This document shows, in pieces, positions 22,101 through 31,275 of a stretch of 64,000 nt of DNA (its first letter is position 1; each line of letters begins with the position of its first letter). Both the position numbers and the translations under genes were made by a program. A model generated the notes under the pieces. The model ran no database searches. It saw only the letters and a program-made list of their open reading frames with translations, and had not been told where the DNA came from. Origin of the DNA: Plectrocnemia conspersa (taxonomy: Eukaryota; Arthropoda; Insecta; Trichoptera; Polycentropodidae); NCBI GenBank assembly GCA_009617715.1, contig VTFK01000561.1, positions 62,001 through 126,000 of the forward strand, read 5' to 3'.

Positions 22101-25020
22101 AAAAATTGTTTTTTTTTTTAAATGCACGAAATAGCTTATTGTGCGAAAGTCGAACGTTCGAAAGTTGAGGGCCGCCTGTATAAGAGTGTCGAATAAAATT
22201 TATTTTCAAAAAATAAGTACAATATTTTCATCAAATAAAAAAATAATTTAAAAATATAATTTTTGTTCCCCCCCCCCCCCATTACCGCATGCCCTGTTGC
22301 TAACAATTTTTCATCAAAAATTCAAAGTTCTATGAAATATGAAACATTAGCTGCGTTGATATTTTAAAAATATTACTTTTTTGGGTAGTGAGAGCGGTGT
22401 ATCGAAAAGGGACATAGCAGTCTGAAAATATTGTTTCACAATGTAAGTTTTATGACACATTTTGTTTCTGCATCTGCAAATACATAATTAGGTGATTTAT
22501 AAATAGAAGAAAATAAAATTTTATGATGCTTTCAAGTTTACAATCCGCGATAGTTGACAATGGTCGGCACTTCATTAAGTTTCTGTTAATCCTTTTGTCC
22601 TGTTAGTTGTTTTACGTGTTTTTACGATAAGCAAATTCATATATTAAAATTATCCCACGTTCACGGACAAAGGGCGGCATTAACCATTATAGTTTTGTAA
22701 GCAGTCTGCATGTTCACTAGAGTCTCCAATTACTCGAACCATCAACTACTCGAGTATCGAATATTAAAATTTTAAAATACTCGAGTACTCGAGTACTTTC
22801 GAGTATTTACCAAATGTACCAAAATAGCTATTATTCAAATTCGTGCACATATAAATAAATAAATAAAATACTTAGTATGTTAATTTTTTACAATTATTTT
22901 AACTTCACGAACATACTTTTTTAAAACAATAATGCAAAAAAAGTGTCTCGAATTTAATATTACTGCTAACCCTTTGGTTTTATTATTCCCGTTATGAAAA
23001 AAACCCTTTCTGTTGCTGTTGATGTTGGTCTTATTGTCATTACCGCGTTGGATAAGGCTTCTAATTTATATCTGTTCGCTTTTTATAGATATAAAATTTT
23101 TTGAACTCTCTTTTTGTGTTCTCTTCTTTCATTCCCTTCTCTGCTTTTCTCTTATTTCCTTCGACTATTGACAAAATAGCATTTTTGTAATTTTTTTGAA
23201 TAGATTTTTTTTTTCTTAACAATATACAATATTCTACTCCTTCTGATTAATGCGAAGAATTTAAATCTATATCCTTCGAAGATGTATTTGGGTGAATCCC
23301 TTTCACTCTAGAGCTAAACGGTTCGCAAAGAACTGACTTTACTTTAAAACACACAATTGTTTTGATTTATATTTTAAGCTGAGGGATCAGTATAAACAAT
23401 TCACAACACTTTACGCTACAACTGCATAGTCATAAAACCTAAAAATTTTTTTTGTTGATATTTCATATTGTTCATTGCCATAAATTAGATAAGTCGGGAC
23501 TGTCGAACAGAAAACACAAAAGAAATTTCTCCGTCGTACTCACTAACATAGCCGACGACCGGAACTATGCAACTATGGAACTATGAAAAAATTATACCTG
23601 ATAGTAACCGCTCTAACTCGGGACTTCGGGCATAAACGCCAAATAAAAGCAAGACGTTAACCTTTACCGGACCGAGTTAAAGTTAATTTTGTTTCTAAAA
23701 TATTTCAAAATTTTTTAATTTCGAGTATTAATCGAGTAATTTTCAAAATACTCGATTATCAAGTACTTGAAAAATAGACAAGTATACTCGAGTATCGAGT
23801 ACTCGATTACTCGAATTGGAGACTCTAATGTTCACAAAGCTCCAGCCCATCAGTCTTCGAACTTCATTTAATTCAAGCAAAACGTCAAACTTGCTGTCCA
23901 TACGTAATGTTTTGTTTGACAAATCTGACATGATCACGCAAGACTGACGACAAAACGTTACGTGTAGACTAGGCTTAACACAAAAAGAACAACATTTATT
24001 TTTGCTTTATCATCAATTAAAACATCTTATTGGACCGATGGTTTATGTTTAGAAACACATCAATATAATCCTGCTTCTCACAATCTTCTATGATTTTTTA
24101 ACACTATATCACTTAGTTAATTTTCGTTTTATAGCAATACTACGTGCCCCTCTTATTTTAAATTTAATATTAAAAGATACACTATTTATTATTATTATTA
24201 AATATACTCCAATTATATCTTGAATAAACAAAAACTCCATTTGAATGATCACCAATATTTTATTTATCTTATTCCATGACTTCATAAAATTGACGATACA
24301 TTTAATTGTGTTTCTAAAATGAAAAGTAAATTTAAAAAGAAAAATCTTTACTTTTACATAAACAATGATTTGATAAACAACATTATTTTACAGGTTTTAA
24401 GAACGATACCAACACTGAGGAGTGTTCGTCACTATTGGGTGGATCGAGAAGATCGCTCGCCGACACCTCCGTGACATCTACCGCTGATTTATCAGTGTTC
24501 TCGAGCAGTCGCTCTCATGCACCAGAAAATTCACTAGACACACACAGCATCATATCCGATGGCTCCGGATCGATAAGGTCATTAAAATACTATTTCGATC
24601 GCACACTTATGGCACTCTGTAATATTAAAATTGTACATTTTCAGATCTGGAGTGTGTAACATGCAAAAGGCGCCTTCGACGACGCACTCGACCCCTCGCG
24701 CCACGCCTGGCCTTTGCTCAATATCTCCGCACGTAGAAGACATAGTCCGGATCCACGTGACGTATAGCAGTCCCGATGATCCGCCCACCATAATGTCGAC
24801 CAATGCTCATTATTCAAACTCGGATGACTCCCTCCAAGATGTCGTAATGAAAGATCAGTATGCGAAGCATCCGGTGTCGTTGCCCGGTATCGCCGCTGTC
24901 GGCGATTACAGAATACGGATACAGGTGCCGTTGGAAGAAATGCCAACGCCGCTGGTCGACGGTGGCAGGATCAAATCTTTCGAGTTTTGCGAGTCACCCG
25001 ATCGGTTAGACTTGACATAA
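13021..25020 (+). CDS. RN-tre / USP6NL-like TBC-domain Rab GTPase-activating protein (spliced, six coding exons)
   Basis: Joined exons are 13021-13160, 16861-17689, 17765-17999, 18075-18136, 24394-24577 and 24645-25020, about 608 residues if one frame break in exon 3 is allowed for. The N-terminus (KYDRGR-like, DIDPWEDPAFEVY, TTDRYGFIHDKRLP) and the TBC domain match USP6NL closely. The TBC domain spans about residues 97-300. It keeps the arginine finger in IDSDVNR (R148) and the glutamine finger in GYCQGM (Q185). Family members stimulate GTP hydrolysis by endosomal Rabs such as Rab5 and act in receptor endocytosis and trafficking. The tail is Ser-rich and low-complexity, as usual. The long introns are filled with transposons. 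In exon 3 the conserved frame shifts between about 17862 and 17880, so either the assembly has an error or this allele is broken. All splice junctions keep phase otherwise. Confidence 0.9.
13161..13852. other. RN-tre intron 1, 5' part
   Basis: Intronic sequence with no gene or element recognised before the R1-like repeat at 13853. Confidence 0.5.
13853..14044. repeat. R1 fold-back core, diverged copy in RN-tre intron 1
   Basis: The left arm has AAAAGCAATAAAATCGTG and the right arm the inverted block ending in the AATTCGGTTT border. The arms face each other around about 50 bp, as in the cores at 48641 and 51020. It is more diverged than those two. Confidence 0.65.
14500..15620 (-). pseudogene. 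mariner transposase pseudogene in RN-tre intron 1
   Basis: The minus strand starts near 15546 with an MDFEQRVNNKF-type helix-turn-helix region and WYERFKSENEV, typical of mariner N-termini. After a degraded middle, 14856-14524 encodes the C-terminal part and ends in CIARQGEYFKGD, the classic mariner terminus. Several frameshifts separate the parts, and the DD34D region is degraded in between. No clear terminal repeats were found. It lies antisense to the host gene. Confidence 0.8.
15890..16770. repeat. TTCTGACC inverted arrays (Mutator-derived?)
   Basis: From 16380 the octamer TTCTGACC or close variants recur every 15-25 bp on the plus strand. From 15896 to 16020 the complement (GGTCAGAAT, GGTCAAAATAAAAAT) recurs on the left, so the arrays face each other. 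A conserved block at 16300-16360 also occurs at 18272-18330 beside the Mutator-like pseudogene. The right border (GTTGTTAAAA) matches that of the array at 19985-20545. Confidence 0.65.
16861..17689 (+). CDS. RN-tre exon 2 (TBC domain)
   Basis: The acceptor is ATGTTTATAG ending at 16860. The exon completes the phase-2 codon for R47 and runs through WLKMLKNW, the RRIFKGIP start of the TBC domain, IDSDVNR, GYCQGMS, the EGFPKL and EHHDKIL blocks, and RVWDLYLLYGERVVTAMAF. It ends with FIQ at donor GTGGAT (17690), phase 0. All TBC catalytic elements are in this exon. Confidence 0.92.
17765..17999 (+). CDS. RN-tre exon 3, with internal frame break
   Basis: The acceptor TTTTCAG ends at 17764. The first frame gives VQLFKDFGYSDDEAIDGLEN and KELKKAKFDYPGPPPP. 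The conserved continuation DELPKRPLGHFVEPDIRAK appears from 17878 in another frame, which then stays open to the phase-2 donor at 18000. One base is missing (or two are extra) between about 17862 and 17880 in a CCG-rich tract. Without correction the protein would stop at 17998 after a run of unrelated residues. Confidence 0.85.
18075..18136 (+). CDS. RN-tre exon 4
   Basis: The acceptor TTTTTTTAG ends at 18074. The exon encodes the acidic stretch EKAAVEVEEYRASQADTNS and leaves at donor GTTTGA, phase 1. It fits the corrected frame of exon 3 exactly. Confidence 0.75.
18160..18210 (+). repeat. Tc1-like terminal-repeat fragment
   Basis: TACAGTGGCGGCCAACTAAT resembles a Tc1-type inverted repeat preceded by TA. 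The opposite end was not found, so only a solo terminus is called. Confidence 0.35.
18380..19640 (-). pseudogene. Mutator-like (MULE) transposase pseudogene in RN-tre intron 4
   Basis: On the minus strand the N-terminal block near 19573-19376 (RTRNWYMSNAYDTKEEAVDA) is followed by a degraded middle. The MULE transposase core is at 19005-18710, with HVDATYKLIWEGM holding the first catalytic aspartate. It continues through an IGTTDMDRYPTGMAICSG block to LDYLISDASNSI. The C-terminal part, through 18540, is in another frame. The hits fit the MULE domain found in FLYWCH-associated elements. Stops and frameshifts abolish function. Confidence 0.7.
19985..20545. repeat. TTCTGACC tandem array, right border of MULE region
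   Basis: Units of about 120 bp repeat roughly four times, each carrying TTCTGACC, AATTCTGATC and TTATTCTGACCGTATGCTAT blocks. It adjoins the 5' side of the Mutator-like pseudogene and ends in GGCTGTTAAAA, like 16715. The array probably forms the long terminal region of that element. Confidence 0.7.
20546..21150. other. RN-tre intron 4, AT-rich part
   Basis: No element or gene was recognised between the TTCTGACC array and the Tigger element. Confidence 0.5.
21153..22178. mobile_element. Tigger/pogo-like element, internal deletion
   Basis: Inverted ends CAGGCGGCCCTTGACTTTCG and the complement (with GGGCCGCCTG at the right) are flanked by TA on both sides (21151-21152 and 22179-22180). This is the TA duplication and terminus style of pogo/Tigger. 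The 1026-bp interior encodes separated pieces of its transposase on the minus strand and lacks the DDE core. Confidence 0.85.
21316..21962 (-). pseudogene. Tigger transposase remnant without catalytic core
   Basis: The minus strand from 21962 has a CENP-B-type HTH region (LNISFIQAKALSLHKYW, then ASNGWFYNFKMKYSFHNIKF and TGESADANK). After a short, decayed stretch reaching a DETGLFW-like motif, the frame jumps to C-terminal sequence (21549-21316). The DDE interior is missing, so the element could at most be mobilised in trans. Confidence 0.75.
22266..22280. repeat. Homopolymer C run
   Basis: A run of about 14 C is unusual in this AT-rich region. It is a likely site of polymerase slippage or assembly uncertainty. 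Confidence 0.8.
22396..22480 (+). repeat. Dispersed repeat, partner of 1195-1290
   Basis: It shares the TGTATCGAAAAGG start and the TTTATGACACATTT segment with the copy near 1200. Confidence 0.6.
22718..23827. mobile_element. hAT-type MITE with CTCGAGTA subterminal repeats
   Basis: Ends TAGAGTCTCCAATT and its complement are flanked by the identical octamer ATGTTCAC at 22710-22717 and 23828-23835. Both ends are crowded with ACTCGAGTA/TCGAATA motifs, the kind of subterminal repeats that hAT transposases bind. The 1110-bp interior is non-coding. It lies in RN-tre intron 4. Confidence 0.88.
23836..24393. other. RN-tre intron 4, 3' end
   Basis: No element recognised. The acceptor ACAG is at 24390-24393. 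Confidence 0.5.
24394..24577 (+). CDS. RN-tre exon 5
   Basis: The exon encodes a Ser-rich segment with RRSLADTSVTSTADLSVFSS, a conserved low-complexity feature of insect RN-tre tails. It continues through THSIISDGSGSI to the donor at 24578, phase 2. It joins exon 4 without a frame conflict. Confidence 0.8.
24645..25020 (+). CDS. RN-tre exon 6 (C-terminus)
   Basis: The acceptor TTTTCAG ends at 24644. The exon encodes the final 125 residues, with VEDIVRIHVTYSSPDDPPTI and a DYRIRIQVPLEEM block, to TAA at 25018-25020. Composition is GC-richer than the flanks, as in the other exons. Confidence 0.8.
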
Positions 25021-26782
25021 CGCAATTGTACATAAAAATATTGTATATGCTTTAATGATTAGGGTTGAAATGATAGAGTACCGTAATGGGTCGGTCAAAT
25101 TCATCATACTCGCATGCGGACAGTCCTCGACTCGACAAATTATTTATTTTACTACTTTTTTTTTACATTACTAAAACATAAATAATACAAATACTCATTA
25201 GTTATGAATTTATATTATTTAATATTTTTCTAATAGTATTTCGTCCATTGAATGATAAAGGATATAAACAAATATTGTACAGTAGATTTCCTAATTTAAA
25301 TTTCTAACTTTTTAAAAGCAAAGGATAATGTATTGTCAATTAACCTAGATCTATTGTGACAGTATTTATTATATTTTATATCAGCTGTTAGTGACGTTTA
25401 TAAGTCATTATGCTGTTTTTCAATCGTTATCTTGTTGGCTCTAGTGGCAGCTATCTGCTCTATGGCAATTGTTTTTTTATTCTCTAGATCATGCAGCAGT
25501 TTCTGTTCTGATTATAAAATAATTTTTATAATTTATAAAAGGTGTTCGATACGAGCTTTCCAGGGCTTAAAAATATTTTTGTGCTGTATCTATTTATAAG
25601 ACCTGGACTTCTTTCCTCTTATCGCTTGTTTTGGTCCAATGATGGGTCGGGATCTAAAGAGTATGCGGAATATTCGAGACACTAAATGCAGATCTGATAC
25701 TGGTAACAGTATATCGTACTGATAACAGTGTTTCTTCTGAACATGTATGGATTTTTTTCTTCTCATTTTAAGGTTTTTATTCAGCTCACTATCGAACAAT
25801 TCAGGACTGACTGTTGCAGGTTCCAATTAAATTCTAATACTAAGTTTTAAATCAGTTGTACAAAGTCGAGGACTGCCTGTGAATAAAATCGAAAAGATAT
25901 TAACGAATATCGACAGCCGCTTATGATAATTTTTTATGAATCTAATAACAATGACTATTTATTTTATATTATTAATATGAATAACGAAACATTGCATAAC
26001 CTCGAATTTATCAACGAGGTATAGTCAAGTCACTGTAATTTTTATGTTCTTAAATAATAATTAATAATTAAATTATTTTGTATATTTTTGCGACTAATTC
26101 CTTTTTTTTGTATTACAAAAGCGGATTGATTGACTATTGTCAATATATAAATTTCCATGTATTTATTTTAATCGCGTCTAAATGGTTCAAAAGTATATTT
26201 TTATAAGTTATTAGTTTGCAGAGACAAAAATTACACCAAATGATTTTCAATGTCTGTTTCACAGTATTATTTATTTATATCGATCTGTGAATCACAGTTT
26301 TGCATTTAATCAAAGTTTTAATATTATCGTTTGTTTCTCTTATTCCGAAATGTGTGATTTTAGTTAATTTGCATTCCTCTGATTTTAAGTTTTCCATTTT
26401 TGAGTATTATTTAGTAATATTTTTATTTTTTTTATTTATATTTATATTTATATAAACGTTTTTCTTTATGACAAATATGATTTTTAATTCATATTTTAGG
26501 TTGCCGGATTATGTATTATCTAATTTTAAACGTATTAACATAATATTTAATTAGTAAGGATATTAATTGCTCGATTCTATATTATTCCCATATCTGACAA
26601 TCTTCTTTAAAATATATTAACAGTATCTGGCGACCGTATTATAACACATGCCATTGTAAAGTGTTGATAACATTTGACTTGTGATATATTGTTTGTTATT
26701 TAACTAATTGAGAAAATTTGCATTTCTGTGTGTATGTACAAAAAAATAATGTATTTAATTTGTTTACGTGTACGTATATTAC

Positions 26783-26868
26783 TGCTCGAAAAGTTTATTT
26801 CCACAAATATTGTATTTGTGAATATTTAATATATAAATATGTACGTTAACACAGAAACTTTTCGAGCA
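26783..26868. repeat. Long hairpin with internal stem-loop
   Basis: A perfect 14-bp stem (TGCTCGAAAAGTTT at 26783-26796, complement at 26855-26868) encloses a second perfect stem (CACAAATA / TATTTGTG, 26802-26820, 3-nt loop). Confidence 0.75.
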
Positions 26869-27845
26869 CTTCAATATATATATGTGTATATATTTTGTAT
26901 ATGGCGCCGTTGAACAAAAAATATTATATACTCACTGTACGGCGCGTTTATGTGTGCGTTTTCGTCCCTTTGTATTTAGTTAATTTATAATATTTAATTC
27001 GTCCGACGAGGATACTCAAAGCTGGTGCTTTTTTACGACGACAATCGTCGATCGCGCGGACGTTTAGTCAATTATCGTTTTTATCCGTCGTTTAAATTTT
27101 ACGTAATATTTACTAGAGTTGTGCCTCAATTTTGTGAATCGCGGGGGGGTCTCTTCTGAGATGAGCATCTTCAATAGCAAATTTAACTTTTTCGGTACAG
27201 AGAAACGATAGTCTGATTTACGCATAAAACTGTGCGAATCATTATAATCGATATATGTAAACTAGAGCTTTGAATATTAAAATCAATAATATAAATACAA
27301 GTAATTTTTTAGTATTGTATGAAAATAAAAAAAAACATTGATAGTGTGCAATTTAATGTTTAAATCAGACGATTGTCTTTGTGGAAAAACACTTTGTATT
27401 CGTACGACGTAGAGTAGAGGGTCACTTGATACACTTTCGATTAGTAATTATAATTGTGCTGCGTCCACTTGTATATACAAATCAATTTAATATGCTGCTT
27501 AAAGTTCCCGAATTTAATACATTCGTGTAGTTGCGATTTTTTAATCAGATAATCTGATCTATTTCTATAAAACGTGGTACAACACAATAGAACACCCTCT
27601 ACTGTAGCATATCAAATGTTCGACACTCAAGTCTCACATTCAGAAACATCTCAGGGGATCCTCGATGTCGATTAGTTCGGCAATAATCGACAAAGCTTAT
27701 TGTAATGTGTTGTGTATATTGTACGATTTCTACCTCCATTTAGTTCCGTAAAACTATCGACGAATTTACTATGGAATAGTCTTGTGCTTAGTTTCGTCAG
27801 TTGAGGATTTGAACTTTACTTTTTTTAAGTCTTATGCTTAGAATG

Positions 27846-27923
27846 CGCCGTTGGGAGGTGACGTTTGAATAAATAAATATTTTATTATTGTAAAATAAAT
27901 AAACGGCAACCTCCCAATCGGCG
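27846..27923. repeat. Hairpin enclosing AATAAA motifs
   Basis: A 14-bp stem (CGCCGTTGGGAGGT pairing with ACCTCCCAATCGGCG, one bulged base) closes a 49-nt AU-rich loop. The loop contains AATAAATAAAT and AAAATAAATAAA, including the poly(A) signal at 27868. Confidence 0.75.
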
Positions 27924-29014
27924 ATCATCATTGATTATAATATAGTACTTATAATAAAATATGTATATTTTGCAAAATATACGTCTAATAGCAATGTCTG
28001 AGCAATAAAACATTGTTGAACAATTGTTTATGTTTTTAAGGTTTGTTCATTGAATAAGGGCGTGAGGTGATGACACTTGTGTATGTAATTATTGATTTGT
28101 ATGACATGAAATTGTTAATCTTTCAGAATGTGACTATACGAATGAATATATTATGTATATATATATTTATGTATTACTAATTAATATTTGATACAAAGAA
28201 TTGACACATAGTGCCAGATTTGATTTAATAATTAAAAAAAATATTTATATGCAATTTAAAAAGTGTGTTGATCTAATAGATTACAATGTTACAAAAATTT
28301 GTTACAAGTCTTCTTTCCGTAGAAATACGACGCTGCGTATCGCCGCCGGTCGCTGACTAAATCCGACGGAGACGATTATTATGAAATATATCATTGACAA
28401 CAATCGCTCGCTTTAATTGCATATCATATGTATATATATATCCTTCTTATCCTTTATTTCTATTTGCTCGAATAAGCGTTAAACTTGTTGTTTTGATAAC
28501 AATTCGAGGCTGTGCTCAGATGCCCATATCGAACCTGTCGTGAAAGCGTCATAATCGACTTTAGGTACGTGGTTTATCAAGCGTATTGTATAATGAAAAT
28601 GTTTGCTATGCGTTGAATATTGATTATTGCCGATCATCAATATAAATCAACCGAAATGTGATTTGAGATATTTTTGTATTTAGGATTTGATGCGACAGAG
28701 CAGTGCATCCTTCGACGATTCCACGTGAGATACGCAAGAGGTATTATAAGATACAAATATATTTAATATTTTATTTTATGTATGTATTATATATATATTA
28801 TATATAATACATATGTATATAAAATACGGTTTTTATTTTTTAGAAACGTGAAATTTTTGCCGTATAAAGAACTAATCTGTGATTTAATTCATAATTATAT
28901 ATAAGCTCATTTATGTTGCCATATAGAAAAATATTTTATGTTTTATTAAATTTATTTTAAAAAGTTGAAAACGCAGTATTTTTTTATTTATGTATAATAC
29001 ATATTGTTATAAAG

Positions 29015-29046
29015 CCTGACTGGTCGATCACGATCGACCAGTCGGG
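29015..29046. repeat. Near-perfect GC-rich palindrome, 15-bp stem
   Basis: CCTGACTGGTCGATC at 29015-29029 pairs with GATCGACCAGTCGGG at 29032-29046 around a 2-nt centre, with one G-T pair. It is GC-rich in an AT-rich setting. Confidence 0.8.
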
Positions 29047-29267
29047 CCCCGAAGCTATTTCAATGAGATAGATTGTATCTCGTGCTAAAATGTTTGTTTA
29101 AACAAAATAAAATGTGGGATTGAATCGTCAATTATAGGATTTATTAACCACATTTCTATGAAGCAACATTATATATGTATATATATATATCTGGCGTTTC
29201 CGCTACCAGGGTAGACCGCTATCAATAATCTCAGTGGCAAGCAGTAAAAGTCTAGCCATCTCTGTTA

Positions 29268-29700
29268 TAAAGAGTCAATTTTTGGTCAAAATAAAAATAT
29301 AGGACGATTCTGTGAATTAATAACATAAATATTTTATAAAATATTTCGCTCGCATCAAAATTGTTACGCATTGATCAGAACATAGAACACCACATGAATA
29401 TCTCAACAAATATTCAGAGCGGCGGCGGAGAGCATGCTTAAGTTGTGTTGATAACTGAAAATTTTGCGAGCCCAACAAAAGAAATTGTCCCTAAAACATC
29501 TTGATAATGAACTGCCGACATGCAAATGCCAGATTGACCAGTTGCAACAATCTTCAGTGTTAAGCAATAACAACACTACCAAAACATTGCCAACTAAAAA
29601 ATGGTCTTGACCATCTGTTGAAATAATTCTTACCATCTAATATCTATTCTGACTGCTTATATTCTGTCCTTTTAATATAAATTCTAACCGCAAAAATACA
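29268..29700. repeat. TTCTGACC-type inverted element
   Basis: At the left is GGTCAAAATAAAAATATAGG (29293-29312, inverted orientation). At the right, TTCTTACC and TTCTGACT/TTCTGTCC variants appear at 29627-29690. The layout matches the arrays at 15890-16770. The interior encodes no identifiable protein, though an open minus-strand frame of 77 codons at 29403-29636 is unrecognised. Confidence 0.5.
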
Positions 29701-30436
29701 AGCCGTTTTAAAGAGTAGTATCATAAACTCTATATCCTAAAAACTCAATAAAAAAACAACACATTTTAGAAGCATAAGGACCTTTAAAAAGCAGCTCTAA
29801 AAAATTGGGTGTAATATAATATTATTTCTTATAAGATTAACTGTTTATTTATCAATTACAGAGAAGTAAAATCTATTTATTTTAATTAATCATAAGTGAC
29901 ATTAGCTTAAAATTCGCGCAAATACAGTGTTGCCATATAAGAAAATTATACACACGAATTGCATTACTGAATTATATTTAATTTAATATAGTATCATCGA
30001 TTCACATTATTTTATAGATTCAATTTTATACAAAAATCTGGATGCATTGGAATTAAAAAAATATTTGGTTGTAAATAGTTAATTATTAAATATATGCATT
30101 TCTAATATTTGGCCATAACAATGTAAATATCGAGCAGTGTAATTATTGACATTTCTCGAACATGCAATTGACCTTTTTCGGAATCTGGACGGATGACCGA
30201 CAAGGCGAGAGGTAGACATGACTGTTTAGATGACAGAACAAATGATCAAATGGCCGACTTGACAAAAGCTCGACATGACGGACGAATTGAAGAAAAGTAA
30301 AAGCCCGACAGACAAAAAAGCAAATTCATGCAGTAACACAATAACCGACCCAACTCAGGTAAACATATTTATTAATTATTGCTGAGCATTTGCATTGGAC
30401 GTAAATTTATCTAAGTCGGTTAAATTTACTTGACAT
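29701..30436. other. AT-rich stretch, nothing recognised
   Basis: No gene or element boundary is supported. Confidence 0.5.
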
Positions 30437-30554
30437 TAGGGTGACCAGATTTTTCGGGTTTTGTCTCGATTTTTCGTTGTCCACAAATTGTATTTTCGGG
30501 ACTCGAGTTTCAAATACTGTAATATTGTTTGTCGTACATTTGAGCATCGAAACC

Positions 30555-30600
30555 TATACAGGTTACCCCAATGCGTCACGAAGGTTTAAACAATAATTGT
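30555..30600 (-). repeat. LINE 3'-end fragment
   Basis: GCGTCACGAAGG at about 30573 is the antisense of the family 3' motif (CGTGACGCATTGGGG), as at 36010, 41838 and 52591. Confidence 0.55.
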
Positions 30601-30849
30601 ATTATTTAAATACACAAAAAATAATCATAATTAAAATAATGTATATATGAAGAAGCAAACAAAAAAATCATAAAATATCAAAATTAAATAATACGAACTA
30701 GTGGCCACAGCTGAAGCGAGTCGGAAAGTGCGGACGTGTAGCAACGACCATTAAAGGTGGTTAAGACGTTCTGGAACCTAGGCTTAGCGATATACAACAG
30801 CCGAGAAGGCGATCGTCCCGGAAATATATCTTTTTCATAAATATCTTTT

Positions 30850-31145
30850 CATAAATTTTCACGAAAAACATCTCACGTTGCACTATATGTGTGGCAAGTT
30901 GCATCGTCTTGTTGAAACCACATGTCTTCCACATCATTCTCTTCGATTTCGTGCCAAAAATAATTGGTTATCATACGCATATAGCGCTCACCATTGACAG
31001 ATACAGTCGGACCTACATCGTTTTCGAAAAAGTAAGGCATAATGATGCTGCCTGACCACAATGCGTACCAAACAGTCACTTTTTGGACATGTAATGTTCT
31101 CTCATGAATCACATGAAGATTTTTCTCGCCCCATATGCGGCAATC
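30850..31145 (-). pseudogene. Tc1/mariner-type DDE transposase fragment
   Basis: The minus strand reads RIWGEKNLHVIHERTLHVQK, then VTVWYALWSGSIIMPYFFEN, then VNGERYMRMITNYFWHEI and WFQQDDATCHT. These are the central blocks of insect DDE transposases, with the second catalytic aspartate in QQDDATCHT. Both ends are missing. Confidence 0.75.
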
Positions 31146-31160
31146 ATACACAGGGTTGTC

Positions 31161-31274
31161 TGAATTATATATCGTAAATTTTAATACCAAAACAAAGATC
31201 TGGCTTAACGATCATACTGAATTATATATCGCAAATTTTAATACCAAAACAAAGATCCAAAAGATTAGTGATCA
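31161..31274 (+). repeat. 57-bp tandem duplication
   Basis: Two copies start at 31161 and 31218 (TGAATTATATATCG at each). They share AATTTTAATACCAAAACAAA and end in GATCATAC, with a few mismatches. Confidence 0.85.
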
Positions 31275-31275
31275 T

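Larger units (their letters stand above)
25021..29014 (+). other. RN-tre 3' flank, transposon-poor, probably long 3' UTR
   Basis: No ORF or element was recognised in about 4 kb, unlike almost everywhere else in the window. Candidate poly(A) signals occur at 25882-25887 and 27868-27873. Two long hairpins lie here (26783-26868 and 27846-27923). The length of the actual 3' UTR is not resolved. Confidence 0.5.

Noticed and set aside
13021..25020. RN-tre as a processed pseudogene
   Set aside because: Introns with correct GT-AG borders and consistent phases are present. Only one frame break was found, so a normal gene with an assembly error or a rare allele is more likely.
29403..29636. 77-codon minus-strand ORF as a gene
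   Set aside because: It sits between inverted TTCTGACC-type arrays and is not recognisable. It is likely transposon debris.
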